A stretch of 64,000 nucleotides of DNA from the NCBI RefSeq assembly GCF_002252155.1, contig NZ_NEFD01000001.1:558001-622000 (forward strand), read 5' to 3'. The stretch is from Wohlfahrtiimonas sp. G9077 (GTDB lineage Bacteria; Pseudomonadota; Gammaproteobacteria; Cardiobacteriales; Wohlfahrtiimonadaceae). Below, piece by piece: positions 39,193 through 49,615 of the stretch. Within the stretch, counting starts at the first letter, position 1; every line of letters starts with the position of its first letter. The notes below the pieces were generated by a model that was not told where the DNA came from, made no database searches, and worked only from the letters and a program-made list of their open reading frames with translations. Both the position numbers and the translations under genes were made by a program.

Positions 39193-40128
39193 ATGTCCCT
39201 TAATCTTGCCCCGCCCCTCAACGCAAAAAGCGCCGTCATCAAAATGGCCATCGCCATGATCCTCTTTGGCTCTGTTGGTTTTTTCTCAGAACGCAGCGGC
39301 TTGCCCGCCTTAGAATTGGTGTTCATTCGTTGCATCTGTGCCATGCTGTTTTTAGGGACGTTTTGGATTCTCTCCGGTCGATTGCGCCATGAAAAGTGGC
39401 ATTTACCTGAAGTGCTGCGCATTTTGCTCTGTAGCGTCTTTTTAATTCTCAACTGGGTCTACTTTTTTAAAGCCATTGAAGTCTCCGGCGTCACTGTTGC
39501 CATCTCCATTTATCATTTAGCGCCCGTCATTGTGATGATCCTTGGCGCATTCATTTATAAAGAGCGCTTAACGTTGATCCCCGTTTTGGCGATCATGATC
39601 TGTTTTGTGGGTACATTGGCAATCGCTGAGATCAACCGCACAGCATCGGTGGCAGAGTTTTTCTCCCCAGGCTTAATTTTTGGGCTCTTATCTGCCCTAT
39701 TTTATGCTTTGCTCACCCTCACCGGCAAAGGCTTTAAGTACGCAAGCGCCTATGCCATCACCAGCATTCAAGTAGCATTTGGTGCATTGTTATTGGTGCC
39801 ATTTGTGGATTTTTCTGCCTTTAAGGGCTTAACTGAACTCAATTGGCTGTACATTGCCATCACAGGATTTGTTCACACAGGGATTGTGTTTTATCTATTT
39901 TTCGATGCCATTCGCCAGCTTTCCACACAGATGATCGCCATTTTAGTCTTTTTAGATCCATTAGTGGCCATATTGATGGATCTATTCATTACAGGCTTTA
40001 CGCCATCGATGGAGCAATGGATTGGCATCATTTTGATTTTTGGTGGCATGGCGCTCACGTTAATGCCAAAGAAGAAAAAAGCCTGTGCCCCACAACTTGA
40101 ACCGATCGACATGCCTGCCAAATCATAA
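39193..40128 (+). CDS. EamA family (DMT) exporter
   Basis: A 311-residue inner-membrane protein with ten helices arranged as two EamA repeats (about 15-145 and 158-295). ISIYHLAPVIVMILGAFIYKERL and LVFLDPLVAILMDLFITG are the typical repeat ends. Family members export amino acids or metabolites. The ribosome site is weak. A terminator follows directly after the stop. Confidence 0.88.
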   Translation: MSLNLAPPLNAKSAVIKMAIAMILFGSVGFFSERSGLPALELVFIRCICAMLFLGTFWILSGRLRHEKWHLPEVLRILLCSVFLILNWVYFFKAIEVSGVTVAISIYHLAPVIVMILGAFIYKERLTLIPVLAIMICFVGTLAIAEINRTASVAEFFSPGLIFGLLSALFYALLTLTGKGFKYASAYAITSIQVAFGALLLVPFVDFSAFKGLTELNWLYIAITGFVHTGIVFYLFFDAIRQLSTQMIAILVFLDPLVAILMDLFITGFTPSMEQWIGIILIFGGMALTLMPKKKKACAPQLEPIDMPAKS

Positions 40129-40130
40129 TC

Positions 40131-40156
40131 AAAAAGCCCACAATGTGGGCTTTTTT
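40131..40156. terminator. Bidirectional intrinsic terminator
   Basis: GCCCAC (40136-40141) / GTGGGC (40145-40150), loop AAT, with five A before and six T after. It ends the EamA gene and the convergent trp operon. Confidence 0.88.
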
Positions 40157-40162
40157 GTGAGC

Positions 40163-40966
40163 TTATTTTGTGCCGGCTTTTAAACCTCGCACAGCGGAGG
40201 CTAAAACCGAGAGCAACTCATCGACATTGTCATGATAACGCTCAATGATGGAGACCAAAAATGAGCCCGAAATGGCACCATCGACTCCCATTTTAATCGC
40301 TTCAGAAACTTGTTCTGGCGTGCTGATGCCAAAGCCTTGCACAATCGGCACATCCGTGACTGAACGAATGAGGGCAACCAATTGCGGCAAACCTTGATCC
40401 ATCGCTTTACCTAAACCTGTGGTGCCATTACGGCTCATTAGATAAATGTACCCTTCTGCATGTTCTGCCACAGCACGAATGGTGGCTTCATTGGCATTTG
40501 GTGGCACAATGAAAATGGACTCAATGTCATGTTTGCGCGCCGCTTGTTGAAACGGTGCAAACTCATTGAGTGGCACATCCACCACCAACACAGAATCAAC
40601 GCCTATGGCTTTGGCCTTGGCATAAAACTGCTCAATGCCCGGTTTGAAGACAAGGTTTGCATACATTAATAACCCGATCGGTAAATCTGGATATTGGGCA
40701 CGCACTTTGGCGATCACTTCAAAGGATTTGGCCACTGTTGTACCAGATTCCATCGCACGTAAACCGGCATTTTGAATGATGGGGCCATCGGCCATGGGAT
40801 CAGAAAATGGCACGCCAAGCTCAACGGCATCGGCGCCATTGTCCACCAATGTTTGGATGATTCTTAAGGAGTCCTCAGGATTCGGGTCGCCAATCATCAC
40901 AAATGGAATGAATGCACCTTCCCCTTTTGCCTTCAATTTACTGAATTTAACACCATAACGACCCAT
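40163..40966 (-). CDS. trpA: Tryptophan synthase alpha chain
   Basis: Cleaves indole-3-glycerol phosphate to indole and glyceraldehyde-3-phosphate; 267 residues. The catalytic pair Glu49 and Asp60 (VELGVPFSDPMADGP) has the same numbering as E. coli. The glycine-rich phosphate loop VQGFGISTPEQV is present. It is the last gene of the trp operon, 2 bases after trpB. Confidence 0.97.
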   Translation of the reverse strand: MGRYGVKFSKLKAKGEGAFIPFVMIGDPNPEDSLRIIQTLVDNGADAVELGVPFSDPMADGPIIQNAGLRAMESGTTVAKSFEVIAKVRAQYPDLPIGLLMYANLVFKPGIEQFYAKAKAIGVDSVLVVDVPLNEFAPFQQAARKHDIESIFIVPPNANEATIRAVAEHAEGYIYLMSRNGTTGLGKAMDQGLPQLVALIRSVTDVPIVQGFGISTPEQVSEAIKMGVDGAISGSFLVSIIERYHDNVDELLSVLASAVRGLKAGTK

Positions 40967-40968
40967 GA

Positions 40969-42156
40969 TTATTCTCCCTTCTCTTCAAAAATTTTCGCAA
41001 CGGTAAAAATGTCCTTATCCCCACGACCCGATAAATTCACCAAAATGAGCTGCTCTTTGTCGGGATTGTTGCGGATCATTTTAAGGGCATGTGCTAAAGC
41101 ATGAGAAGACTCAAGTGCCGGCAAAATCCCCTCATGACAACAGAGATCTTTAAATGCTGCCAAAGCTTCATCATCAGTAATGGAAACATATTGTGCACGG
41201 CCAATGGATTTTAAATGGGCATGTTGCGGCCCAACCGATGGAAAGTCTAAACCTGCGGATACTGAATGGGATTCTTGAATTTGCCCCTCTTCATTTTGCA
41301 TCATTGGGGCTTTCATACCAAAGAAAATACCGGTTGAACCATGCCCAAGCGGCGCACCATGTTTACCAGACTCAATGCCATGGCCACCCGGTTCCACACC
41401 AATCAACGCCACATTCTCTTCAGGAATGAAGTCTGTGAACATGCCAATGGCATTTGAACCACCGCCCACACAAGCCAACACAGCATCCGGCAAGCGGCCT
41501 TCACGTGCCACAATTTGTGCTTTGGCCTCTTCACCGATCATTTTTTGAAACTCGCGCACAATCGTTGGGAATGGATGGGGGCCAGCCGCGGTGCCCAATA
41601 AATAGTGCGTGGTTTGATAGTTTTCCGCCCAGTCGCGCAATGCTTCTGTACAGGCTGATTTTAAAGTGGCGGTGCCTGAATACACAGGAATGACGGTTGC
41701 GCCCATCATCTTCATGCGAAACACATTCGGTTCTTGGCGCGCCACATCTTTAGCGCCCATGTAAATGCGGCAATTTAACCCAAGGAGCGCACAAGCAATT
41801 GCTGTGGCAACGCCATGTTGCCCTGCTCCTGTTTCTGCGATGATCTCTGTTTTACCCATGCGTTTGGCCAATAATGCTTGCCCCAACACTTGGTTAGTTT
41901 TATGGGCGCCGCCATGAAGCAAATCTTCACGCTTTAAATAGAGTTTGGATTTTGTGCCTTTGGTTAAATTGCGACACAATGTTAAAGCCGTCGGACGACC
42001 GGCAAAGTTTTTGAGTAAATCCATGAATTCTGCCTGAAACTCAGGATCCTTTTGTGCCTCCACGAATGCCGCTTCTAATTGATTCAATGCCGGCATCAAG
42101 AGTTCAGGCACATATTGCCCACCAAACTCACCAAAAAATGCATCTAAAATTGCCAC
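40969..42156 (-). CDS. trpB: Tryptophan synthase beta chain
   Basis: Condenses indole with serine to give tryptophan; 395 residues. The PLP lysine is Lys86 (HGGAHKTNQ) and the phosphate-binding [10 protein letters not shown] is present. It is the standard TrpB1 form that pairs with TrpA, encoded just downstream. The gap to trpC-trpF is 10 bases. Confidence 0.97.
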   Translation of the reverse strand: MAILDAFFGEFGGQYVPELLMPALNQLEAAFVEAQKDPEFQAEFMDLLKNFAGRPTALTLCRNLTKGTKSKLYLKREDLLHGGAHKTNQVLGQALLAKRMGKTEIIAETGAGQHGVATAIACALLGLNCRIYMGAKDVARQEPNVFRMKMMGATVIPVYSGTATLKSACTEALRDWAENYQTTHYLLGTAAGPHPFPTIVREFQKMIGEEAKAQIVAREGRLPDAVLACVGGGSNAIGMFTDFIPEENVALIGVEPGGHGIESGKHGAPLGHGSTGIFFGMKAPMMQNEEGQIQESHSVSAGLDFPSVGPQHAHLKSIGRAQYVSITDDEALAAFKDLCCHEGILPALESSHALAHALKMIRNNPDKEQLILVNLSGRGDKDIFTVAKIFEEKGE

Positions 42157-42166
42157 GATGTTCTCC

Positions 42167-43540
42167 TTAATTCTTAATCGATGTACGAATCATTTGAAAT
42201 ACTGTTTGAATCTTCTCTGGGCTTTTCTCACCCTTATTCATCTCAAGCGCTGAGTTCATATCCACTCCCATGATCGGATACGTGAGCGCCTCTCTCACAT
42301 TGTGCGCCCCAACGCCGCCTGCCAATAAATAGCGGTGCGCTGGCAACGTCCGAATGATGGACCAATCAAAACTTTTGCCTGTACCGCCCGCTTGATGATC
42401 AAGGACGATGCAGTCAATGGCTTGATGTGTTAAATAACTTTGATATTCTGCCATATTCGTGGCATCGAGCGCCTTAAAAATCTCTGTGGTTTTTGGCAGC
42501 TTTTCACGCAAGGCATCAATGTATTCTAAAGATTCCTCACCATGAAGCTGAACTGCTTTTAAATTCAAAGCATTACTGATGGTCACAACGCGCTCTAATG
42601 CTTCATTTTGAAACACGCCCACATAATGCAATGGAATGGCTTGCAACGCTTTGGCTTTAGCAGGCGTGATAAAACGCGGGGATTTTTCCACAAAGATCAA
42701 TCCGCCATAATAAGCACCAGCATCAAATGCCGCTTCGGCTGCTTCTAAGGTATTTAAACCGCACACTTTATGTGTGCCCACAATCAAGGCGCGCAAAGCA
42801 GATTCTAAATTCTGCGCCCCCATTAAATGGCTGCCCACTAAAAAACCATCGGCCACGCTTGATAAATCCACCACATCTTGATGAGAAGCAATGCCAGATT
42901 CACTGATCACGATGCGATCTTCAGGAATGAGTGCTGCTAAGCGGCGCGTGGTGTTTAAATCCACTGTCAATGTATGTAGATCACGATTATTGATGCCAAT
43001 GACGCGTGCATCTAAAGCAACAGCACGCTCTACTTCTGCCTCATTGCTGGTTTCTGTTAAAACGCCCATGTTTAAGCTGTGGGCAACGGCACGCAGGGCG
43101 AGATATTGCTCATCCGACAACACAGAGAGCATCAGCAATACGGCGTGCGCGCCTTTCAAGCGTGCATAATAGATTTGATACTCATCAATAATGAAATCTT
43201 TGCACAATAATGGTTGATCCACTGTTTGCTCTGCGATGGTTAAATTCTCATAGCTGCCGCCAAAATATTTGTGATCCGTTAACACAGAAATGCAGGTGGC
43301 AAACGGCTGATACGCTTTTAATATTTTCGGTAGATTAAAATCAGGGTTGATGACACCTTTTGATGGGGATTTTGGCTTACACTCCAAAATAAAGGCCGGT
43401 TTTGCAAAGCGAAGTGCTCCATAAAAATCACGGGGGCTTGCCAATACATCTTGTTTAAAGTTGTTCAATGGGCGCGCTTGCTGCATTAAACTCACTTCTA
43501 CGTATTTATCCGCCACAATTTGTTCTAAAATCGTTGCCAT
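42167..43540 (-). CDS. trpC: Fused indole-3-glycerol-phosphate synthase / phosphoribosylanthranilate isomerase
   Basis: A 457-residue bifunctional enzyme for two consecutive steps of tryptophan synthesis. The N-terminal domain (1-255) has [12 protein letters not shown] and VISESGIAS of TrpC. The C-terminal domain (258-457) has [25 protein letters not shown] and the LAGGV phosphate loop of TrpF. The fusion is known from enterobacteria and Pasteurellaceae and is uncommon elsewhere. Only two bases separate it from trpD. Confidence 0.96.
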   Translation of the reverse strand: MATILEQIVADKYVEVSLMQQARPLNNFKQDVLASPRDFYGALRFAKPAFILECKPKSPSKGVINPDFNLPKILKAYQPFATCISVLTDHKYFGGSYENLTIAEQTVDQPLLCKDFIIDEYQIYYARLKGAHAVLLMLSVLSDEQYLALRAVAHSLNMGVLTETSNEAEVERAVALDARVIGINNRDLHTLTVDLNTTRRLAALIPEDRIVISESGIASHQDVVDLSSVADGFLVGSHLMGAQNLESALRALIVGTHKVCGLNTLEAAEAAFDAGAYYGGLIFVEKSPRFITPAKAKALQAIPLHYVGVFQNEALERVVTISNALNLKAVQLHGEESLEYIDALREKLPKTTEIFKALDATNMAEYQSYLTHQAIDCIVLDHQAGGTGKSFDWSIIRTLPAHRYLLAGGVGAHNVREALTYPIMGVDMNSALEMNKGEKSPEKIQTVFQMIRTSIKN

Positions 43541-43542
43541 GC

Positions 43543-44550
43543 TTAACCCCTTTGGACCATTTGTTGTAAGAGTTGATATGGGCGACCGGTGCGCATCACG
43601 CTTTGCACTTTTGCCACATTCTGTTTTAAATCACGTTCGCCAAATAAGCGCATCAATAATGCCACATTCGCCGCCACCACATTTTCATGGGCAATGGCGC
43701 CTTTGCCTTGTAAAATGCGCTCTAAAAAGACTTTATTTTGTGCAGGTGTGCCGCCGCGAATGTCATCGATCGTCATCACAGGCAAACCAAAATCCTCTGC
43801 TGTTAAATAATACTCTTCAATCACGCCATGATTAAGCTCTGCCACATGGGTATCTGCATGCAAAGAGACTTCATCTAACCCCGCAGTATGAATCACCGCA
43901 GCATTTGTATAACCCAGATTTTTTAAGATGTTCGCCATCGGCACAATCAATGAATGATGATACACGCCCACAATGGCAATGCGTGGGCGTGCAGGATTGA
44001 TCAATGGGCCAAGCACATTAAAAATGGTGCGCGTTTTCAGTTCAGCACGCACCGGTGCGACATTCTTAAAGCCTTTATGATATTGCTGTGCAAACAAGAA
44101 ACAGACGCCTAAATCATCGAGCATTTTTCTTGAATCGGCGGCGGTGGCATGAATGTTCACGCCAAGCTCTGTCAATACATCTGATGAGCCACTTAAACTT
44201 GAAACACTGCGATTGCCATGCTTAGCAATCGGATAACCACAGGCAGCCGCCACAAAAGTACTGGCGGTTGAAATATTGATGCTGTTTGCCCCATCGCCAC
44301 CGGTGCCCACAATGTCTGCAAAGGCATAATCTGGCGTTGGAAATGCTTCAGCATTTTTTAAAGAGGCTAAAGCTGCGCCCGTCACTTCGTCGACGGACTC
44401 ACCGCGCACTTTCAAACTTGTCAATAAAGATGCCACATGCAACGGCGGCACATTGCCAGCGATGATGTCGCTAAAAACATCAAAACTTTCCGTTTGGGAT
44501 AAATATTCACCGTTATAAACTTTTAAGAGTGTTGCTTGTGCTGTTGTCAT
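43543..44550 (-). CDS. trpD: Anthranilate phosphoribosyltransferase
   Basis: Transfers phosphoribose to anthranilate; 335 residues. The PRPP loop GTGGDGANSINISTAST and the metal-binding acidic DEVS segment are present. It is not fused to TrpG. It is the first structural gene behind the trpL attenuator. No trpE or trpG gene occurs in this operon, so anthranilate synthase must be encoded elsewhere. Confidence 0.96.
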   Translation of the reverse strand: MTTAQATLLKVYNGEYLSQTESFDVFSDIIAGNVPPLHVASLLTSLKVRGESVDEVTGAALASLKNAEAFPTPDYAFADIVGTGGDGANSINISTASTFVAAACGYPIAKHGNRSVSSLSGSSDVLTELGVNIHATAADSRKMLDDLGVCFLFAQQYHKGFKNVAPVRAELKTRTIFNVLGPLINPARPRIAIVGVYHHSLIVPMANILKNLGYTNAAVIHTAGLDEVSLHADTHVAELNHGVIEEYYLTAEDFGLPVMTIDDIRGGTPAQNKVFLERILQGKGAIAHENVVAANVALLMRLFGERDLKQNVAKVQSVMRTGRPYQLLQQMVQRG

Positions 44551-44600
44551 GATTGCCTCATCTAAAATATTGTTTGAATTCTGTTAGATTGCGGGCAATA

Positions 44601-44628
44601 AAAAAACCCGCATGTTGGTGCGGGTTTT
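44601..44628 (-). terminator. trp attenuator terminator
   Basis: On the minus strand, CCCGCA (44619-44624) pairs with TGCGGG (44607-44612), followed by seven T. The 5' arm can instead pair with GCGGG at 44673-44677 inside trpL, which is the antiterminator alternative. Confidence 0.88.
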
Positions 44629-44644
44629 ATGGATGCTTATGACA

Positions 44645-44731
44645 TTATTTTTGCCATGACGCCACGAAATCTCCCGCCTTGTGAGAGATTTGCCACCATA
44701 AGTTACGTTGTACTTGTGCGTGCTGCGTCAT
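44645..44731 (-). CDS. trpL: trp operon leader peptide
   Basis: A 28-residue peptide that begins MTQHAQVQRN and has two adjacent tryptophans (NLWWQIS, codons at 44693-44698) plus a third near the end (ASWQK). AAGGA sits before the ATG. The two Trp codons lie directly before segment 1 (44685-44691), which pairs with segment 2 (44667-44673). A ribosome stalled for lack of Trp-tRNA would cover segment 1 and let segment 2 pair with segment 3, preventing termination. This is the classical ribosome-mediated attenuation layout. Confidence 0.92.
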   Translation of the reverse strand: MTQHAQVQRNLWWQISHKAGDFVASWQK

Positions 44732-44760
44732 GAATGAATTCCTTAAAATTGATGGTTTTT

Positions 44761-44789
44761 AATCTAGCTCAATAAAAACCATCCGTCAA
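44761..44789 (-). promoter_or_regulatory. trp operon promoter
   Basis: On the minus strand TTGACG (44784-44789), a 17-bp spacer, then TAGATT (44761-44766). Transcription would start about 23 bases before trpL. No convincing TrpR operator was found over it. Confidence 0.75.
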
Positions 44790-44807
44790 TAGGGGCAATT
44801 AAAATTT

Positions 44808-46034
44808 TTAATCTTTTGAGGGTTCACGAATGCCATCAAGATAGCTGCCAATGCGATGCACGGCATCGGTCAATGTATCTGTGTAGGGCAAAAATGTGAT
44901 GCGAAAGTGATCTGGCGTTGGGTAGTTAAAGCCTGAACCTTGCACGATCAATACACGTTTAGATTCTAAAAGATCCAGCGCAAACTCCTCATCAGACACA
45001 ATGCGATAGGCTTCAGGGTCCATTTTTGGGAACATGTACAACGCACCTTTTGGCTTCATACAGGTCACACCGGGAATGCTCGTCAATAAACGGTGCGCCG
45101 CATCACGCTGACGCGTCAAACGCCCCTCTGGCGCGATCAATTCATTGATGCTTTGATAACCGCCCAACGCAGTTTGGATGGCCAATTGCCCCGGTGCATT
45201 GGAACACAAGCGCATCGAAGAGAGCACATTTAAACCGCTGATGTAATCTTTGGCGTGCTTTTTAGGGCCAGAGACAATCATCCAACCGGCACGATAACCA
45301 CAAGCACGATACGCTTTAGACAAGCCATTGAAGGTTAAACACAAGACATCATCGGCCAATGCTGCCGTTGAGGTGTGCACTTGGCCATCAAAGACAATTT
45401 TGTCGTAGATTTCATCTGAAAACACCACCAAACCATGTTCACGAGCGATCTGTAAAATGTCCAATAAAATTTCATCACTGTAGAGCGCGCCCGTTGGATT
45501 GTTTGGATTGATGATCACAATCCCTTTGGTGCGCACCGTGATTTTAGAGCGAATGTCCTCAATGTCTGGTTGCCATTCGTTGGCTTCATCACACATATAA
45601 TGCACAGGACGCCCGCCGGCCAATGCAGTGGCGGCTGTCCAAAGTGGATAATCCGGTGTTGGGATCAACACTTCATCGCCGCTGTTTAACAATGCATTTA
45701 AACTCATGGTGATGAGTTCAGAAGCACCATTGCCGATGTAAACATCATTGACATCCACATTTTTAATGTTCTTTTGCTGGGCGTAATGGACGATGGCTTT
45801 GCGTGCGGCGAAAATCCCTTTTGAGTCCGTATAGCCCGAGGCTTCTGGCAAGTTCATGATCATGTCTTGCACCATTTCATCAGGCGGTTCAAAGCCAAAC
45901 GGTGCCAAATTGCCAATATTTAATTTGATGATTTTAAGACCATCTTCTTCCATTTGATTCGCTCGATCGAGGACGGGACCGCGGATCTCATAGCGAACAT
46001 AATTCAATTTATCTGATTTATTAATCACTTTCAT
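44808..46034 (-). CDS. alaA: Glutamate-pyruvate aminotransferase AlaA-like
   Basis: A 408-residue class I PLP aminotransferase. The start KSDKLNYVRYEIRGPVLDRANQMEEDG, LNIGNLAPFGF and SGYTDSKG match E. coli AlaA closely from memory. The PLP lysine is in NGLSKAYRACGYRAGW. AlaA makes alanine from pyruvate and glutamate. The ATG at 46034 gives the conserved length; the open frame extends 69 bases upstream, but that part does not match the family. Confidence 0.88.
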   Translation of the reverse strand: MKVINKSDKLNYVRYEIRGPVLDRANQMEEDGLKIIKLNIGNLAPFGFEPPDEMVQDMIMNLPEASGYTDSKGIFAARKAIVHYAQQKNIKNVDVNDVYIGNGASELITMSLNALLNSGDEVLIPTPDYPLWTAATALAGGRPVHYMCDEANEWQPDIEDIRSKITVRTKGIVIINPNNPTGALYSDEILLDILQIAREHGLVVFSDEIYDKIVFDGQVHTSTAALADDVLCLTFNGLSKAYRACGYRAGWMIVSGPKKHAKDYISGLNVLSSMRLCSNAPGQLAIQTALGGYQSINELIAPEGRLTRQRDAAHRLLTSIPGVTCMKPKGALYMFPKMDPEAYRIVSDEEFALDLLESKRVLIVQGSGFNYPTPDHFRITFLPYTDTLTDAVHRIGSYLDGIREPSKD

Positions 46035-46155
46035 AGCGCACACAAGCCTTGTTAGATAAGACAAACAAAAATCTAATATAGCCACAAAGCATTGTAGAAG
46101 CAATCAATGGCGCACGCTCCCCCATAAATGATCAACATTCATGGGGGAAATGTCT

Positions 46156-47610
46156 TTAATCTAAGCGCTTATTCATGCGAAAACGCTTCACTTTTTTTGG
46201 CTTTTCGCCATCTTCATACGTTTCAATCGTCCAGCCCGTACACGCATAGAAAATGGCAATGAGCGGACTTAATAAACACAAAAATGTGTATGGCAAATAA
46301 CTGAAAGATGCCACGCCCAATGTTGTGGTCATAAAGGCACCACACGTATTCCAAGGAATGAGTGGCGATGTCATCGTGCCGGCATCTTCTAACGTGCGAG
46401 AAAGCACTTTCGCTTTAATGCCACGTTTTCTGTATTCATCAGCGTACATTCTACCCGGAATGATGATGGACATGTATTGATCACACCCCACAATGTTACC
46501 GGTAATGCAGGTAAATACCGTTGAAATGATGAGGCTTTTGGTCTTTTGTGCAATTCGTGCAATGTGCCCCACGATCACTTCAAAAATTTTCGTGAATTCT
46601 AAAATGCCCCCAAAACACATGGCAATGATCACCAAAGAAACCGTGGATAACACCGCAGTGATGCCGCCATTGTTTAAAAGATCACTGAGGGTTTTATTAT
46701 CTGTTTCAATGTGATAACCATCGTACAATGAATTTAACACCATCGATGCATCCGCCCCTTGCACAAAGATCGCACACAATACGCCTAAAGTTGAACCGAT
46801 CATCAATCCTGGGAATGCAGGAATTTTAAAGATCATCATCACAATGATAAAAGCTGGCACAAGCAATAACCAAGGCGAAATGATGAAAATGCCTTTTAAA
46901 TCCGCCTGTAATGCCGCAGTCACAGCGGTTGTTTCCGTCATGGTGCTTGCCTGAGAAAAGCCTAAAATCGTGAATAAAATCAGGGAAATCACCAACGCAG
47001 GAATCGTGGTGTAGAGCATGTATTGAATGTGCTCAAACAGATCCACACCCACAATGCCCGGCGCTAAATTGGTGGATTCTGACAATGGTGAAATTTTATC
47101 CCCAAAGTAAACGCCCGAGATCACAGCACCTGCCACCATCTCCGGCTGCATGCCTAACCCATAACCAATGCCCATAATGGCAATCCCGATGGTGCCCGCA
47201 GCCGTCCATGCGTTCCCTGCTGCAATAGAAATGATGCAACAAATGGCGCATGCCGCCACTAAAAAGTATTGGGGTTCTAAAATGTTTAAGCCGTAGTAAA
47301 TGAGCGTTGGCACAATGCCGCCGGCAATCCATGAGGCAATGATGGTTCCGATCACCATCAAAATCACCACCGCTTGCATGGCTAAACGCACTGCATCTAA
47401 CATGCCGCGCTCTACTCTGCGCCAAGAGAAACCTAAGCGCATCGCAACCATTGCGGCAACACAAACACTGACCAATAATGGGATGTGTGGACTTGTTCCG
47501 AAGATGAAAATACCCGTCACGAGCGCGATCATCATAAAGACCACAGGAATTAAAGATTCGAATAATGAAGGTAGGCGACCCTCTTCGCCTACGGGGGGAA
47601 TAATTTCCAT
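46156..47610 (-). CDS. nhaC: Na+/H+ antiporter, NhaC family
   Basis: A 484-residue inner-membrane antiporter with about 12 helices. SGVYFGDKISPLSESTNLAPGIVGVDLFEHIQYMLYTTIPA is the NhaC signature region. It would exchange sodium for protons in pH and salt balance; some relatives exchange malate and lactate. The ribosome site is weak. It sits 121 bases upstream of the co-directional alaA, so separate transcripts are possible. Confidence 0.87.
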   Translation of the reverse strand: MEIIPPVGEEGRLPSLFESLIPVVFMMIALVTGIFIFGTSPHIPLLVSVCVAAMVAMRLGFSWRRVERGMLDAVRLAMQAVVILMVIGTIIASWIAGGIVPTLIYYGLNILEPQYFLVAACAICCIISIAAGNAWTAAGTIGIAIMGIGYGLGMQPEMVAGAVISGVYFGDKISPLSESTNLAPGIVGVDLFEHIQYMLYTTIPALVISLILFTILGFSQASTMTETTAVTAALQADLKGIFIISPWLLLVPAFIIVMMIFKIPAFPGLMIGSTLGVLCAIFVQGADASMVLNSLYDGYHIETDNKTLSDLLNNGGITAVLSTVSLVIIAMCFGGILEFTKIFEVIVGHIARIAQKTKSLIISTVFTCITGNIVGCDQYMSIIIPGRMYADEYRKRGIKAKVLSRTLEDAGTMTSPLIPWNTCGAFMTTTLGVASFSYLPYTFLCLLSPLIAIFYACTGWTIETYEDGEKPKKVKRFRMNKRLD

Positions 47611-47838
47611 ATGTACAAATTTCCAAAATGAAAAGGTGGAAAAAAAGTAATCAGAAACTGATCGGCGATTGGGGGTTGGCTCTTGATTGAAAGAGTTGGC
47701 GAATGATATGCCTCTTTGTTAAAAAGGGATAATTAATTTTATTTATGAATTCACAAATATTGATAGAACCCTTTATGATAGTTATTAAACAATGATTGAT
47801 TAACAATTTCCCTCACTCATCCTTGGAGATATTCCTTT

Positions 47839-48693
47839 ATGCAATCCCGTCACTTCCTCAAGATTTTATCGTGGCACCTCGATTGTCTTGGCGTGATTTT
47901 ATTGGCATCTGGCATCATCTGCTTAACAGCATTAAATTGGCTGGCTTGGAGCAGTTTGACCAAATTCATCTTGGCAGAAAGCGCTCTCATCATTGTATTT
48001 ATTTATGCAATGTGCACACGATCACCGGCACGCCGCACCCTTGCCCTTGGCTTATTTGCTTTATTGGTGGGCTGCTTTTGGGCGCTCTTTGGGCAAACCT
48101 ATCAAATCAATAGCCATTTGTATCATTTACCCATGATTTGGTGCTTATCTTTACTGCCCTTTGCGCTGTTGTTTAATGATCGTTTTTTAACTGCATTCAC
48201 TTCTCTGCTCACTTATCTTTTCATCATCAATTACTTACAAGTCTATTGTCACAATGCCACCGTTGTCCTTTTAAGCACAGCGCTGCTCTCTCTTTTATTC
48301 AATCTTGTGTTCATTTATTTCAGCACTCGATCAAGTTTGAGCTTTGTGCATGGCATGAGTGATCTCTATTTTGTGTTGATGTGGGGCAGCTTTATGGCAT
48401 TGCTGCTTGATTTATCCGTACGGGATCAATGGGTTGTCTCACGCATTGTCGCTGTCATTGGCACGCTGTTCACTTTGGCGCTTTACTATTATCTGCGCGA
48501 AAAAGCCCAGGCCATTTTGAGCTATTTAGCGGGCATGATCACATGGTTCCTATTGCTGCTAGAGCTCTTTAGCGGCGCGCTTGGCTTCTTTAGCCTCAGC
48601 GTTGTGGGATTGGTGATGATTTATCCTGCTTATCGTGGCGCAGATGCACTCTTTAATGCTGCACGTTTTGGAGATCATCATGCAAACCCTTAA
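47839..48693 (+). CDS. DUF2157 membrane protein
   Basis: A 284-residue protein with about eight membrane helices after a short N-terminal soluble stretch. The region LNWLAWSSLTKFILAESALIIVF ... GLFALLVGCFWALFGQTYQINSHLY matches the DUF2157 pattern (from memory). TTGGAG precedes the ATG. Its 3' end overlaps the next gene by 14 bases. Function is not known. Confidence 0.75.
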   Translation: MQSRHFLKILSWHLDCLGVILLASGIICLTALNWLAWSSLTKFILAESALIIVFIYAMCTRSPARRTLALGLFALLVGCFWALFGQTYQINSHLYHLPMIWCLSLLPFALLFNDRFLTAFTSLLTYLFIINYLQVYCHNATVVLLSTALLSLLFNLVFIYFSTRSSLSFVHGMSDLYFVLMWGSFMALLLDLSVRDQWVVSRIVAVIGTLFTLALYYYLREKAQAILSYLAGMITWFLLLLELFSGALGFFSLSVVGLVMIYPAYRGADALFNAARFGDHHANP

Positions 48694-49615
48694 CCTTAAA
48701 CACTTCCTCCATGCAGGATTAATGTGCCTACTCACGTTGATTTTGATGAGTTTTCCTGCTTATTGCGTGGCACAGCTCGAAGCCAATACAACGCTGCTTT
48801 ATGGCTTATGCATTGCATTCATTGCCATTACTGTTTACATTTGTCGCAGATGTCGTACAGAGCGTTTCAGCCATCAATTTTTAATCCTCGCTTCCCTAAC
48901 CTTATCTGCACTTTTTACCAATGGCGCGGCGCTATTAATGGCCAACAACGACTGGGATCAATTGATTAAAAGTTTTGCCCTCGTCAATGCCATTTATTCG
49001 CTGGTGCTCTTATTCGCCCTCAAGAATGGTTACATCAGAATTCTCGCGATCCTTGTATTGTGTTTGATGGGCATGATTGGCTTGTATGCACATACGGATG
49101 TTGCGTGGCCTTATTATGGGCTGCTTGCGCTCACGCTTGTGTTCCTCTTCGCTGCATGGCCAAAATCTACCCTGAGTCTTGAATGGATGATTGCCCTTGC
49201 GCTCTGCATCTTAGGCATGACGTTATTTGAACTCTGGCTCAAAGATTTTGGTTTTCACATCATACAGCCACCGCACCTCTCATCATTATTGCCAATGATG
49301 GGGGCATTGCCTTGGTTGCTGCGCAGTCCTACCGATCTCGCATTACGCATCATAAGCACCGCGGCTTTCTTGATGGCCTTATGGTTTTTGCCGCTGAATG
49401 TGGTCATGGGTGCAGTTTTAGTCCTCATTGGCATCCTCAAAGGTGAGCGCGCCCTACATGTTTTAGGTTTACTACTGTTCACTGTTGCATTGGTGCTCTA
49501 TTACTATGAATTGTCTTGGTCATTACAGGCAAAAGGCTGGTTATTGCTCAGCACAGGCACAGTTATTTTATGTGTTCCAAGAATTTTACAACGCATTTTA
49601 TGGAGAGACGCATGA
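48680..49615 (+). CDS. DUF4401 membrane protein
   Basis: A 311-residue protein with about ten membrane helices, consistent with DUF4401. Starting at 48680 places GGAG seven bases upstream and removes a 15-residue stretch that only overlaps the previous gene. It is translationally coupled on both sides: a 14-base overlap before it, and an ATGA overlap with the next gene. No catalytic motif was seen. Confidence 0.72.
   Translation: MQTLNLKHFLHAGLMCLLTLILMSFPAYCVAQLEANTTLLYGLCIAFIAITVYICRRCRTERFSHQFLILASLTLSALFTNGAALLMANNDWDQLIKSFALVNAIYSLVLLFALKNGYIRILAILVLCLMGMIGLYAHTDVAWPYYGLLALTLVFLFAAWPKSTLSLEWMIALALCILGMTLFELWLKDFGFHIIQPPHLSSLLPMMGALPWLLRSPTDLALRIISTAAFLMALWFLPLNVVMGAVLVLIGILKGERALHVLGLLLFTVALVLYYYELSWSLQAKGWLLLSTGTVILCVPRILQRILWRDA

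Noticed and set aside
44761-44800. A TrpR operator over the trp promoter
   Set aside because: The -10 region contains CTAG, but the symmetric ACTAGT-type operator halves could not be found.
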